Below are positions 43,619-52,310 of a DNA stretch of 64,000 bases, one piece after another (position 1 is the stretch's first letter; every line of letters starts with the position of its first letter). The translations under genes were made by a program, and so were the position numbers. The notes under the pieces were generated by a model that was not told the DNA's origin, made no database searches, and was given only the letters and a program-made list of their open reading frames with translations. The stretch is from Streptomyces sp. HUAS YS2 (GTDB lineage: Bacteria; Actinomycetota; Actinomycetes; Streptomycetales; Streptomycetaceae). The stretch is taken from contig NZ_CP137573.1 in assembly GCF_033343995.1 (NCBI RefSeq), positions 248,001 through 312,000 on the forward strand, in the 5' to 3' direction.

Positions 43619-43972
43619 ATGACCGGCCTGCGACCGACGACGACGCTGTGGCGCCCCACCGGCCCAGAGGAGCTGAGGCTCGTCGAGGAGCTGGACTGGC
43701 GTGCCTGGCCTCCGCGGCTGCCGGAGCAGCCGATCTTCTACCCGGTGCTGAACGAGGACTACGCGATCAGGATCGCGCGGGACTGGAACGTGAAGCACAG
43801 CGGAGTGGGCTTCGTGACCCGGTTCGAGGTCGAGACGGAGTTCCTGAGCCGGTACCCCGTCCAGCAGGCCGGCGGACAGACGATCCTGGAGCTGTGGGTA
43901 CCGGCCGATGAGCTGGACCTGTTCAACGCCCATATCGTGGGGAAGATCGAGGTCGTGCGCGAATTCCGCTGA
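43619..43972 (+). CDS. Conserved protein of the family often labelled ADP-ribosylation/crystallin J1
   Basis: 117 residues. The segments DWRAWPPRLPEQPIFYPVLNEDYAIRIARDWN and LELWVPADELDLFNAHIVGKIEVV are very constant in a group of short actinomycete proteins that databases tend to call ADP-ribosylation/crystallin J1; I see no ADP-ribosylhydrolase motif, so the label is probably inherited. Soluble. ATG at 43619. It is followed by two small genes on the same strand, forming a cassette. Confidence 0.72.
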   Translation: MTGLRPTTTLWRPTGPEELRLVEELDWRAWPPRLPEQPIFYPVLNEDYAIRIARDWNVKHSGVGFVTRFEVETEFLSRYPVQQAGGQTILELWVPADELDLFNAHIVGKIEVVREFR

Positions 43973-44012
43973 GCGCGGGCCTCCGGCGGATCGTACGAAG
44001 CAAGGAGCAACT

Positions 44013-44414
44013 GTGGATGAGGACACCTGGCTGGAGCGGCACGGCCTGCACCCCGAGGGACCGGCCCTCGACGAGGTGCGTGCGCTGCTGTCCGAGCAGA
44101 CCGGTCGGGAGCGGCAGTCGCAGGGGCTCGGCAACACGATCCTGATGAGGCTGTGCTGCGTGCAGCTGTTCAACGGTGCGGCGCTCGACGACGTCCTGCT
44201 GATCTGGCGCGCTAAGACCGCGAGCTGGGACGCGAGCATCTCGATCGACGTCCAGCTGCTGTGCGGCGCCGGGCTCGCCGCGAGCAAGGAGTACCTGGCC
44301 GGTCTGCGGACCGAGGAGGCCGAGGCGGCCCTGCGGAGAATCGTCGCCGCCGAACAGGGCGGCGAATTCGAGGACTTCACCCCGGCCGCGTGGTCCGCCG
44401 CGGACTACATGTGA
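44013..44414 (+). CDS. Small conserved helical protein, second gene of the cassette
   Basis: 133 residues, soluble, mostly helical (EGPALDEVRALLSEQTGRERQSQGLGNTILMRLCCVQLFNGAALDDVLLIWRAKTASWDASISIDVQLLCGAGLAAS). I do not recognise a catalytic motif. GTG at 44013 has AAGGAG six bases upstream. It follows the previous gene by 40 bases and overlaps the next start (GTGA). In streptomycetes similar proteins sit beside the preceding family, hinting at a two-part system. Confidence 0.72.
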   Translation: MDEDTWLERHGLHPEGPALDEVRALLSEQTGRERQSQGLGNTILMRLCCVQLFNGAALDDVLLIWRAKTASWDASISIDVQLLCGAGLAASKEYLAGLRTEEAEAALRRIVAAEQGGEFEDFTPAAWSAADYM

Positions 44415-44758
44415 GGCCTGCGGCTGTGCGTAACCGTGCTCCGGGACCGGGCGCCGCGTCGGTGGCCGAGCTTCAGATCGACCATCTGCGGGGCGTCGAG
44501 GACGGCGAGGCGCGCGTCGTCGTGCGCTGTCTCCGAGGGCCGGTCCGGCGCGGCGCGCGCTTCGTCCGCATCGTGGGGCTGTCGGCGCCGGTCGACCTGG
44601 AGCTGACCGGGATCCTTCTCTACGGGCGCCCGTCCGACGAACTCCCCACCGCGTACACGGCGCTCGTCACCCTCAGCGGGACCGGCACGCACCTGCTCGC
44701 GGCCGGGGACAGGGCCAACGGATGGCAGATCCTGCAAGGTGCCGACGCTGCGGTCTGA
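44411..44758 (+). CDS. Small protein of unknown function, third gene of the cassette
   Basis: 115 residues, soluble. Beta-rich look with VRIVGLSAPVDLELTGILLYG and TALVTLSGTGTHLLAAGDRANGWQILQG; no family recognised. GTG at 44411 overlaps the upstream TGA, so it is translationally coupled and likely real. The pattern AYTALVTLSGTG resembles a small immunity or carrier fold but this is only an impression. Confidence 0.65.
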   Translation: MRPAAVRNRAPGPGAASVAELQIDHLRGVEDGEARVVVRCLRGPVRRGARFVRIVGLSAPVDLELTGILLYGRPSDELPTAYTALVTLSGTGTHLLAAGDRANGWQILQGADAAV

Positions 44759-45025
44759 CGGCACAGCACGTTGAGGAGGCTTGCACGACGCCCGTGAGCG
44801 CGGGCCGAGCAGGTGGCCGCGAACGGCAGGCCGGCGGCCGGCGTCGGATACGGGACGCAGGCGGCGAGGCTCCCGGACCGACACCTCTCTCGCCGAGTTT
44901 GACGGTCGGGCCCGTCCGTGCCCCCGCCCCACCTCTGACCGGCGGATCTTCCCCTTTAGGCCCATGGTCCGGCGCCCGGCGATGGTTCATGCTGAGGACG
45001 GCTCGGGGGAGCGGGGAATTCCTCT
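44759..45025. other. Gene-free spacer before a shared terminator region
   Basis: No ORF with coding bias on either strand. It lies after the three-gene cassette and before the terminator of the convergent LuxR gene. No promoter or other signal was identified. Confidence 0.5.
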
Positions 45026-45060
45026 TGTGCCGGTCCGGCACGGGGGGCCGGACCGGCACA
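45026..45060 (-). terminator. Intrinsic terminator of the LuxR-type gene
   Basis: Perfect 14-bp stem: TGTGCCGGTCCGGC (45026-45039), loop ACGGGGG, then the complement at 45047-45060. It lies 27 bases past the stop of the minus-strand regulator and could also stop readthrough from the plus-strand cassette. Confidence 0.75.
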
Positions 45061-45087
45061 GAGATGCTCTCCGCGGTGTCCGGCCGG

Positions 45088-45828
45088 TCAGAGTGCCCAG
45101 GCGCGGGCCAGGGCGACCCGGTTGGCGCAGCCGGACTTCCGGCGGACCGCCGCGAGATGCTTCTTCACGGTCCCGGTGTCGACCACCATGCGACGGGCGA
45201 TCTGCTCGTCCGTCAGCCCTTCGGCGAGCAGCGTCACCGCCTCCGTCTCGCGCGGCGTGAGCAGGTCGGCCCAGCGCGGGCGGGCCGCGAGCAGGCCCGC
45301 CGCGACGCGGGCGACCGCCGGACCGAGCAGGCCCAGAAGGGCGACCTCGCGCGGACCGAAAGCACGCTCGCTCGGGTCGAAGAGGGCGATCCCCAGCTGC
45401 GCACCGCCGTCGGGCGCCGACCAGGACTTGGCCATCACCGCGCCGATGCCGTACGGCCGCAGGAAGTCGTCCACGAACGGCCGCCGTTCCTCGTCGACGA
45501 GGTGGGCGACGTCGAGCAGGGTCAGCGGCGGAGCGGGGACGTCGCGCCGTGCGGCGGCGCCCGCGGCGACGGCGATGGGGTCGAGGCGGTGGAACCGCTC
45601 GCGGTACGGCTCCATGGCGGGCACGGCGATGCCGGACGACTGGGCCGAGGTGTCCTGGAAGAGCCGGGGCCGGGTGTCACCGGTCAGGACGGCGGCGTGG
45701 CGGAAGTCCAGGCGGGCCGCGAGCGACTCGGTGAGCAGCCCACCGAGCTCCGGCAGCGTGCGCGCGGAGTGGATGTCGGCGACGACGGCGAGGAGCCGTT
45801 CGACGTCCGGCAGGGGCAGCTGATCCAC
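45088..45828 (-). CDS. LuxR-type regulator with GAF-like sensor half
   Basis: 246 residues. C-terminal LuxR HTH: LTPRETEAVTLLAEGLTDEQIARRMVVDTGTVKKHLAAVRRKSGCANRVALARAW. The N-terminal 170 residues look GAF-like (ADIHSARTLPELGGLLTESLAARLDFRHAAVLTG, FGPREVALLGLLGPAVARVAAGLL). No phospho-receiver domain. The GTG at 45828 has GGAGGA four to five bases upstream and is preferred to a longer frame. Ligand and targets unknown; its 5' spacer (45829-45979) is shared with the end of cebR. Confidence 0.88.
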   Translation of the reverse strand: MDQLPLPDVERLLAVVADIHSARTLPELGGLLTESLAARLDFRHAAVLTGDTRPRLFQDTSAQSSGIAVPAMEPYRERFHRLDPIAVAAGAAARRDVPAPPLTLLDVAHLVDEERRPFVDDFLRPYGIGAVMAKSWSAPDGGAQLGIALFDPSERAFGPREVALLGLLGPAVARVAAGLLAARPRWADLLTPRETEAVTLLAEGLTDEQIARRMVVDTGTVKKHLAAVRRKSGCANRVALARAWAL

Positions 45829-45979
45829 GCGGTCCTCCAGGGACTGGCCTGCGGGGGGTACCTCCGCGCGTGATCGTACGGTGACCTCCGGTACGGCGCC
45901 TCCCCTGCCTCCGGTTCTGCCGCTCCCGGACCGGGACGGCGCCTTCAGGTGGTGTGGCCGGGCGGTCCGGATCCGAGCG

Positions 45980-47002
45980 TCAGCTCGAGGCCCGGACAAC
46001 CAGCTCCGTCGGCAGCACCCGTCGCGGCTGCTCCGTGCCCGCCTCCGCGATCTCCCGGAGCAGCAGCCGTGCCATGGTGCGGCCCATCTCCTCGATGGGC
46101 TGGCGGACGCTGGTGAGAGGCGGGTCCATCAGGCGGGCCACCGCCGAGTCGTCGACGCCCACGAGGGCCACGTCCTCGGGGACCCGGCGGCCCGCCTCGC
46201 GCAGGGCGGCGCGCGCCCCGGCCGCCATCACGTCCGAGGCGGCGAAGACCGCGTCCAGGTCCGGGCGTCGGTCGAGGAGTTCGCGCATCGCGCGCCGGCC
46301 CCCCTCCTCGGTGAAGTCCCCGGTGGCCACCAGGGCGTCGTCGGCGGCGAGCCCGGCAGCGGCGAGCCCGGCGCGGTATCCGTCGAGCCGGGCGCGGGCG
46401 ACGTACATGTCCAACGGGCCGGTGATGGTGGCGATGGCGCGGCGTCCCCGGCCGGCGAGGTGGTCGGTGGCGGCCCGGCCGGCTCCGGTGTTGTCGGAGT
46501 CGACGTACGTGACGGCCTCGTCCTCCGACCGGCGGCCGTTGAGCACGACCGGCAGGCCCAGTTCGCGTACGAGATCGGGCAGCGGGTCGTCGGCGTGCAC
46601 CGAGGCCAGCAGGACGCCGTCCACCCGCTGGGCCGCCACGTACTGCTCGAATCGCCGCCGCTCCTGCTCGGAGCGGACCAGGGTGAGCAGCAACTGCTTG
46701 TCCGCCTCGGCGAGTTCGGCGCTCACGCCGCGGATGATGTCCAGGAAGTACGGTTCGGCGAAGAGTCTTGCCTCGGTCTCGGGGATCACCAGCGCGATGG
46801 CGTCGGTGCGGCTGCCGGCCAGGGCGCGCGCCGCCTGGTTGGGGACGTAGCCGAGCTCGGCGATGGCGCGGTCGACGGCCTCTCTGGCCTGGTCGCTGAC
46901 CCGGGGCGAGCCGTTGATGACCCGGGACACGGTGCCCCGCCCGACCCCGGCCCGGGCCGCGACCTCTTCCAGGGTGGGCCTGCCGCTCTGCCGTCCGCTC
47001 AA
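45980..47002 (-). CDS. cebR: LacI-family repressor of the cellobiose regulon (CebR)
   Basis: 340 residues. LacI HTH at the N-terminus (PTLEEVAARAGVGRGTVSRVINGSPRVSDQAREAVDRAIAELGYVPNQAARALAG) with a periplasmic-binding-protein-type effector domain. In streptomycetes CebR represses cebEFG and bglC by binding TGGGAGCGCTCCCA until cellobiose or cellotriose is present. Three such boxes lie here, one 87 bases upstream of this gene, two in front of its targets. The start is a TTG at 47002 with GGGGAGAG upstream. It is divergent from cebE. Confidence 0.92.
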   Translation of the reverse strand: MSGRQSGRPTLEEVAARAGVGRGTVSRVINGSPRVSDQAREAVDRAIAELGYVPNQAARALAGSRTDAIALVIPETEARLFAEPYFLDIIRGVSAELAEADKQLLLTLVRSEQERRRFEQYVAAQRVDGVLLASVHADDPLPDLVRELGLPVVLNGRRSEDEAVTYVDSDNTGAGRAATDHLAGRGRRAIATITGPLDMYVARARLDGYRAGLAAAGLAADDALVATGDFTEEGGRRAMRELLDRRPDLDAVFAASDVMAAGARAALREAGRRVPEDVALVGVDDSAVARLMDPPLTSVRQPIEEMGRTMARLLLREIAEAGTEQPRRVLPTELVVRASS

Positions 47003-47088
47003 GGCTCTCGCTCTCCCCTCGTCGTACGTCCTCCGTCGCGCACCTCGTGCTCCGCGCCGGTCAGAGAACCATAGAACCCGACGAGCAG

Positions 47089-47102
47089 TGGGAGCGCTCC
47101 CA
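47089..47102. promoter_or_regulatory. CebR box 1, cebR side of the divergent promoter
   Basis: TGGGAGCGCTCCCA, a perfect copy of the CebR operator consensus, 87 bases upstream of the cebR TTG. It suggests autoregulation. Confidence 0.9.
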
Positions 47103-47222
47103 CACTAATCCATTCCACGGCGCGGAACCACGCCGAAGCGTTCAAGGAATGACGGGTCGACACCAAGGGGCGACCACAAGAGCACGCGCCAAGGCCCCTC
47201 GTAACGAATGCGCGTTCACGTC

Positions 47223-47280
47223 TTGACACCCGCACGCGGCAAGCAGCAACCTTCCGGCAAGCCCCGTGGGAGCGCTCCCA
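47223..47280 (+). promoter_or_regulatory. cebE promoter with CebR box 2
   Basis: TTGACA (47223-47228) followed after 18 bases by CAACCT (47247-47252, a weak -10). A second perfect TGGGAGCGCTCCCA at 47267-47280 lies just downstream of the expected transcription start, so CebR would block initiation or early elongation. It is 30 bases upstream of the cebE ATG. Confidence 0.75.
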
Positions 47281-47310
47281 TGCACACCGCCCCTGGACGA
47301 GGAGAGTGGA

Positions 47311-48657
47311 ATGCGCACTTCCAGCAGCAGACGCGGACGGCCCCGCACCGCCGCCGCGACGATCAGCACTGCAACCGCCATCGCCGTCGGAGCCGTCCTG
47401 CTCACCGGCTGCGGCAGCGGTGACGACGACAAGGCCGCCGGCGACGGGAAGATCACGCTGCGGGTCGGGACCTTCGGCTCGTTCGGGTACGACGACAAGA
47501 CCGGCGCCAAGCTCTACGCCGAGTACGAGAAGCTGCACCCGAACATCGAGATCGTCGAGTCCAACGTCGCCGACGGACAGAAGTACTGGGACACGCTGAA
47601 GCTGCGCCTCTCCCGCAACAGCGGCCTCGCCGACATCCAGGCCCTCGAGGTCGGCTACATCGCCGAGGCCACCGGCCCCGCACTGGCCGGCAAGTGGGTC
47701 GACCTGGGCAAGGCCGGCGGCGCGGACCTGGGCGCGTTCCTCGACTGGAAGGTCAAGCAGGCCACGACGGCCGACGGCAAGGTCATCGGCCTCGGCACGG
47801 ACATCGGCCCGATGGCGATCTGCTACAACAAGGACCTCTTCGCCCAGGCGAAGCTGCCGACCGACCGGGCCGAGGTGGCGAAGCTCTGGGCGGGCGACTG
47901 GGCCAGGTTCGTCGAGGCGGGCCGGACGTACAAGAAGAACGCCCCGGCGGGCACCGCGTTCCACGACTCCGCGAGCGGGCTGTTCAACGCGGTGCTCGCG
48001 GGCAACGCCGTCCAGTACGCGGACGCGAGCGGCAAGCTCGACTGGGAGAACAGCCCCGGCGTGAAGCAGGCCTGGGACACCGCGGTCGCCGCCGCACAGG
48101 GCGGACTGACCGCGAAGCTGCGCCAGTTCGACGAGAAGGGCACCTGGAACGCCGCGTTCAAGAACTCGAGGTTCGCCACCGTCGCCTGCCCCAGCTGGAT
48201 GACCGGCATCATCAAGGACCAGGCCGGCCCGGGCAACCAGGGGAAGTGGGACATCGCCGCGCCGCCGGTGGCCGGGAACTGGGGCGGCTCGTTCCTCGCC
48301 GTCCCCAAGTCCGGGAAGCACACCAAGGAGGCGGCGGAGCTGGCCGCCTGGCTGACCGCACCCGCCCAGCACGCCAAGGTGTTCGGGGTGAACGGCAACA
48401 TCCCGTCGACCAAGGACACCCTCGCCTCCTCGGTCGTCCAGGACACGAAGCTGCCGTACTTCGGCGACGCGCCCGTGGGCCGGATCTACTCGGAGGCCGC
48501 GGCGGGCATCAAGCCGGCGCCGATCAGCCGCTGGGACGGCCAGGTGAAGACCTTCCTCACCGACAACGGGATCCTCGACATCGAACAGCGCGGCACCGAC
48601 CCGGCGAAGGCCTGGGAGAACGTCAGGAAGCTGGTCGAGGACAAGATCGACCAGTAG
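47311..48657 (+). CDS. cebE: Cello-oligosaccharide-binding lipoprotein (CebE)
   Basis: 448 residues. The signal peptide ends in the lipobox LLTGC, with Cys at about residue 34, so it is anchored outside the membrane. Type 1 solute-binding family plan (ITLRVGTFGSFGYDDKTG, KVIGLGTDIGPMAICYNKDLF). CebE binds cellobiose and cellotriose and feeds the CebFG permease, with the shared MsiK ATPase encoded elsewhere. ATG at 47311 has GAGGAGAG upstream. It is the first gene of the cebEFG operon and is separated from cebF by a large hairpin. Confidence 0.92.
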   Translation: MRTSSSRRGRPRTAAATISTATAIAVGAVLLTGCGSGDDDKAAGDGKITLRVGTFGSFGYDDKTGAKLYAEYEKLHPNIEIVESNVADGQKYWDTLKLRLSRNSGLADIQALEVGYIAEATGPALAGKWVDLGKAGGADLGAFLDWKVKQATTADGKVIGLGTDIGPMAICYNKDLFAQAKLPTDRAEVAKLWAGDWARFVEAGRTYKKNAPAGTAFHDSASGLFNAVLAGNAVQYADASGKLDWENSPGVKQAWDTAVAAAQGGLTAKLRQFDEKGTWNAAFKNSRFATVACPSWMTGIIKDQAGPGNQGKWDIAAPPVAGNWGGSFLAVPKSGKHTKEAAELAAWLTAPAQHAKVFGVNGNIPSTKDTLASSVVQDTKLPYFGDAPVGRIYSEAAAGIKPAPISRWDGQVKTFLTDNGILDIEQRGTDPAKAWENVRKLVEDKIDQ

Positions 48658-48660
48658 CGG

Positions 48661-48726
48661 GGGCGGCGCGCCCGGTCCTCCACCGCCCACCTCCCCGGGG
48701 CCGGACGGCGGACCGGCGCGCCGCCC
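48661..48726 (+). terminator. Intercistronic hairpin between cebE and cebF
   Basis: GGGCGGCGCGCC-C-GGTCC (48661-48678) can pair with GGACCGGCGCGCCGCCC (48710-48726): 17 pairs with one bulge and a 31-base loop. Such structures after a binding-protein gene commonly stabilise the upstream message or partly stop transcription so that more binding protein than permease is made. Confidence 0.65.
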
Positions 48727-48771
48727 GGGCCACCCGCACGCACCGAGCAACGACCTGGAAGGACGCCCCTC

Positions 48772-49818
48772 GTGGCCACCTCCGTCACGGCGGCGGCCGG
48801 CGACTCCCCGCCGCCGCGCGACGCCGCACACCCCTCCGACCCGGCCCCTCCCGACCCCGCCCGACCCGACCCGACCGATGCCGGCCGCCCGTCACGTGCC
48901 GCGGCCCGGCGCAGCCGCCTCTACCGCTGGGACCTGAAGGCGACGCCGTACGCCTTCGTCGCCCCGTTCTTCCTCACCTTCGCGGCCTTCGGGCTCTTCC
49001 CGCTGATCTACACCGGCTGGCTCTCCCTGCACCGGGTGGAGCTCGGCGGCTCGGCCGAGTGGAAGGGGCTGGAGAACTACACCGATCTCGCGGGCAGCGA
49101 GTTCTTCTGGAACGCGCTCGCCAACACGTTCACCATCGGCGTCCTGTCCACGGTCCCGCAGCTCCTGATGGCCCTGGGCCTGGCCCATCTGCTCAACTAC
49201 CGGCTGCGCGGCCGGGGGTTCTTCCGTGTGGCGGTGCTCGCCCCGTACGCGACCTCGATCGCGGCGGCGACCCTGGTCTTCGCGCAGCTCTTCAACACCG
49301 ACTACGGGATGATCAACACGTTCCTGGACTGGGCCGGCGTCGGGAAGGTCGACTGGGAGGCCTCCAAGTGGCCGGCCCAGATCGCGATCTCGGTCATCGT
49401 CACCTGGCGCTGGACCGGGTACAACGCACTCATCTACCTGGCCGCGATGCAGGCGGTGCCGCAGGACCTGTATGAGGCGGCAGCGCTCGACGGGGCTTCG
49501 CGGTGGCGGCAGTTCGTCAGCGTCACCGTGCCCTCCATCCGGCCGACGATCCTGTTCACGGTCGTCGTCTCCACGATCGGCGCCACCCAGCTGTTCGGCG
49601 AGCCGATGCTGTACGGCGGGAGCGTGGGGATCAGCGGCGGCAGCGGCAACCAGTTCCAGACGCTGAGCCTGCTGATGTACGAGAAGGGGTGGATCACCGG
49701 CGCGCTGGGCCAGGCGTCCGCCGTCGCATGGGTCATGCTGCTGCTCCTGCTGCTGATCGGAGCGGTCCGGACCCTCGTCGCCCGCACACATCGCAAGAAT
49801 CCGGGGGCCGGAGCATGA
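48772..49818 (+). CDS. cebF: Cello-oligosaccharide ABC permease (CebF)
   Basis: 348 residues, six predicted helices after a 45-residue Pro/Asp-rich cytoplasmic start. MalF-type carbohydrate permease (CUT1): the EAA loop reads [26 protein letters not shown], which docks the ATPase. GTG at 48772 has GGAAGGA upstream. It overlaps cebG by four bases. With CebG it forms the membrane channel for cellobiose/cellotriose. Confidence 0.92.
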   Translation: MATSVTAAAGDSPPPRDAAHPSDPAPPDPARPDPTDAGRPSRAAARRSRLYRWDLKATPYAFVAPFFLTFAAFGLFPLIYTGWLSLHRVELGGSAEWKGLENYTDLAGSEFFWNALANTFTIGVLSTVPQLLMALGLAHLLNYRLRGRGFFRVAVLAPYATSIAAATLVFAQLFNTDYGMINTFLDWAGVGKVDWEASKWPAQIAISVIVTWRWTGYNALIYLAAMQAVPQDLYEAAALDGASRWRQFVSVTVPSIRPTILFTVVVSTIGATQLFGEPMLYGGSVGISGGSGNQFQTLSLLMYEKGWITGALGQASAVAWVMLLLLLLIGAVRTLVARTHRKNPGAGA

Positions 49819-50705
49819 AGCGCGCACACACCACCGACGCGACCGGGCCGAAGAGGCGTCTCGGACGCCCCGCCGCGGGCCGTCAGCACCACGCCGGGCC
49901 GCTGACCTACCTGCTGCTCGGCCTCGCCGCCCTGGTGTCCCTCTTCCCGCTGTACTGGAACCTCGTCGCCGCCTCGCACACCGGCGAGCGCGTGGTCGAG
50001 GCACCGGCCCCGCTGCTGCCCGGACCACGGCTGTTCGAGAACCTGTCCTTCGCCTGGAACCAGGTCGACATGGGCGAGGCGCTGATCAACACCACCGTGG
50101 TCGCCGGCCTGGTGGCGCTGTCCACCGTGGTGTTCTCCACGCTGGCCGGCTTCGCCTTCGCCAAGCTGCCGTTCAGGGGCCGCGGCGCGCTGCTGTCCCT
50201 GGTCGTGGCGACCATGACGATCCCGCCGCAGCTCAGCGTCATCCCGCTGTACCAGATCATCACGGACCTCGGCTGGGTCGACCAGTTGCAGTCGGTGGTC
50301 CTGCCCTCGCTGGTCGCCGCGTTCGGCGTGTTCTTCATGCGCCAGTTCCTCGTCGAGGCGCTGCCGGTGGAACTCGTCGAAGCGGCCCGGATGGACGGGG
50401 CACACAGCCTGCGCGTCGTGTGGCACGTGGTGTTCCCGGTGGCGCGGCCGGCGATGGCGGTCCTCGGGATGCTGGTGTTCGTGCAGTCCTGGAACGACTT
50501 CTTCTGGCCGTTCATCGCGCTCACCCCGGACGGCAGCCCGACGCTCCAGGTGGCGCTTGCGGGCCTCGGCGCGGGCAACCACAGCGTCGACCAGGCCGTG
50601 GTCCTGACCGGCGCGCTGATATCCACACTGCCGCTGCTGCTGGTGTTCGCCGTGCTCGGCAAGCACATCGTCGGCGGCATCACGGCCGGCGCGGTCAAGA
50701 ACTGA
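49815..50705 (+). CDS. cebG: Cello-oligosaccharide ABC permease (CebG)
   Basis: 296 residues, six helices, MalG-type CUT1 permease with EAA loop [29 protein letters not shown] at 49815 in an ATGA overlap with the cebF stop. No ATPase gene follows, as usual for this locus, which relies on the multitask ATPase MsiK. bglC starts 116 bases later with its own CebR box. Confidence 0.92.
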   Translation: MKRAHTTDATGPKRRLGRPAAGRQHHAGPLTYLLLGLAALVSLFPLYWNLVAASHTGERVVEAPAPLLPGPRLFENLSFAWNQVDMGEALINTTVVAGLVALSTVVFSTLAGFAFAKLPFRGRGALLSLVVATMTIPPQLSVIPLYQIITDLGWVDQLQSVVLPSLVAAFGVFFMRQFLVEALPVELVEAARMDGAHSLRVVWHVVFPVARPAMAVLGMLVFVQSWNDFFWPFIALTPDGSPTLQVALAGLGAGNHSVDQAVVLTGALISTLPLLLVFAVLGKHIVGGITAGAVKN

Positions 50706-50806
50706 CCGGCGGGCGCGGTCATGAAGGCGCGGTCATGAACCGACTGGCCGCCCTCTCCGCCGTCCCGCCCCTTCCGTACCCCTCTCGTACCGAACCTTCT
50801 CCGCGT

Positions 50807-50820
50807 TGGGAGCGCTCTGC
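50807..50820 (+). promoter_or_regulatory. CebR box 3 overlapping the bglC ribosome binding site
   Basis: TGGGAGCGCTCTGC matches 12 of 14 operator bases and ends one base before the bglC ATG. Its GGGAG is also the only plausible ribosome binding sequence, so operator and translation signal are the same bases. Confidence 0.8.
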
Positions 50821-50821
50821 T

Positions 50822-52258
50822 ATGACCACGTCCGAGACCCGGCCGCTGCCGGCCGCCCGTACCCGTTCCTTTCCGCCCGGCTTCCTGTGGGGCGCCGCCA
50901 CCGCCGCGTACCAGATCGAGGGCGCCGCCCGTGCCGACGGTCGCACCCCGTCGATCTGGGACACGTTCTCGCACACCCCCGGCAAGGTCTTCGAGGGCCA
51001 CACCGGGGACGTCGCCGTGGACCACTACCACCGGTACCGCGACGACGTCCGTCTCATGTCCGAACTCGGCCTGAACGCTTACCGGTTCTCGGTCTCCTGG
51101 TCCCGGGTCCAGCCGACCGGCCGGGGCCCGGCCGTCCAGAAGGGACTCGACTTCTACCGGCGGCTGGTGGACGAGCTGCTCGCGGCAGGCATCGAGCCCG
51201 CGCTCACGCTCTACCACTGGGACCTGCCGCAGGAGTTGGAGGACGCGGGCGGCTGGCCGGAGCGGGCCACCGCGGAGCGGTTCGCCGAGTACGCCATACT
51301 GCTCGCGGGCGCGCTCGGCGACCGGGTGGAACGCTGGACGACGCTCAACGAGCCCTGGTGCAGCGCCTTTCTGGGGTACGGCTCGGGCGTGCACGCGCCG
51401 GGCCGCACCGACCCGGTCGCCGCGCTGCGCGCCGCCCACCATCTCAACCTGGGGCACGGTCTCGCCGTGGACGCGCTGCGTGCGGCGCTGCCGTCGGGCG
51501 GCCGGTTGGCCGCCTCGCTCAACCTGCACGAGGTGCGCCCGCTGACGCCGTCGGACGCGGACCGCGAGGCGGCGCGGCGGATCGACGCGGTCGGCAACCG
51601 GATCTGGCTCGGTCCGATGCTGGAGGGCGCGTACCCGGAGGACCTGCTCACGGACACCGCTCACCTGACGGACTGGTCGTTCGTACGGGACGGCGACGCG
51701 GCGGCGATCGGCCGGCCGCTGGACTGGCTGGGCATCAACTACTACGCGCCGACGGTGGTCTCGGCGGTTCGCGAGGGCGACACGAGGCCGCAGGACGACG
51801 GGCACGGCGACAGCGCCCACTCCCCCTGGCCGGGTGCGGACGACGTGGCCTTCCACCGGGCGCCGGGTGAACGGACCGCGATGGGCTGGCCGGTGGACCC
51901 GAACGGTCTGTACGACCTGCTCACCCGGGTGTCCGCCCGGTACCCGGACCTGCCTCTGGTGGTGAGCGAGAACGGGGCGGCGTACGAGGACGTGGTCGGC
52001 CCGGACGGCTCGGTGGACGACCCGGAGCGGATCGCCTACGTGCACGGGCACTTGGCGGCCGTGCACCGCGCGATCGCCGATGGCGCGGACGTCCGCGGAT
52101 ACTTCCTCTGGTCGCTGCTCGACAACTTCGAGTGGGCGTACGGGTACGCGAAGCGGTTCGGCGCGGTGCACGTCGATTACGGGACGCTGGAGCGGACGCC
52201 GAAGGCGAGCGCGCGGTGGTACGAGCAGGTGGCGCGGTCGGGAGAACTCCCGGAGTGA
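50822..52258 (+). CDS. bglC: Family 1 beta-glucosidase (BglC)
   Basis: 478 residues, cytoplasmic (no signal peptide). GH1 catalytic acid/base E177 in TLNEP and nucleophile E383 in VSENG; substrate-site motifs [15 protein letters not shown] and [13 protein letters not shown]. Hydrolyses the imported cellobiose and cellotriose to glucose and thereby removes the CebR inducer. ATG at 50822 follows the CebR box directly. An in-frame ATG at 50735 would add 29 unlike residues and place the box inside the gene; it is not preferred. Confidence 0.93.
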   Translation: MTTSETRPLPAARTRSFPPGFLWGAATAAYQIEGAARADGRTPSIWDTFSHTPGKVFEGHTGDVAVDHYHRYRDDVRLMSELGLNAYRFSVSWSRVQPTGRGPAVQKGLDFYRRLVDELLAAGIEPALTLYHWDLPQELEDAGGWPERATAERFAEYAILLAGALGDRVERWTTLNEPWCSAFLGYGSGVHAPGRTDPVAALRAAHHLNLGHGLAVDALRAALPSGGRLAASLNLHEVRPLTPSDADREAARRIDAVGNRIWLGPMLEGAYPEDLLTDTAHLTDWSFVRDGDAAAIGRPLDWLGINYYAPTVVSAVREGDTRPQDDGHGDSAHSPWPGADDVAFHRAPGERTAMGWPVDPNGLYDLLTRVSARYPDLPLVVSENGAAYEDVVGPDGSVDDPERIAYVHGHLAAVHRAIADGADVRGYFLWSLLDNFEWAYGYAKRFGAVHVDYGTLERTPKASARWYEQVARSGELPE

Positions 52259-52310
52259 TCTTGGCGTTTACCCCTGTTGCAGACGCTGTGAAGAATGTGA
52301 AGATGCGCGC

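Noticed and set aside
50735..50821. Longer BglC start at the ATG at 50735
   Set aside because: The extra 29 residues do not resemble GH1 N-termini and would put the CebR box inside the coding region.
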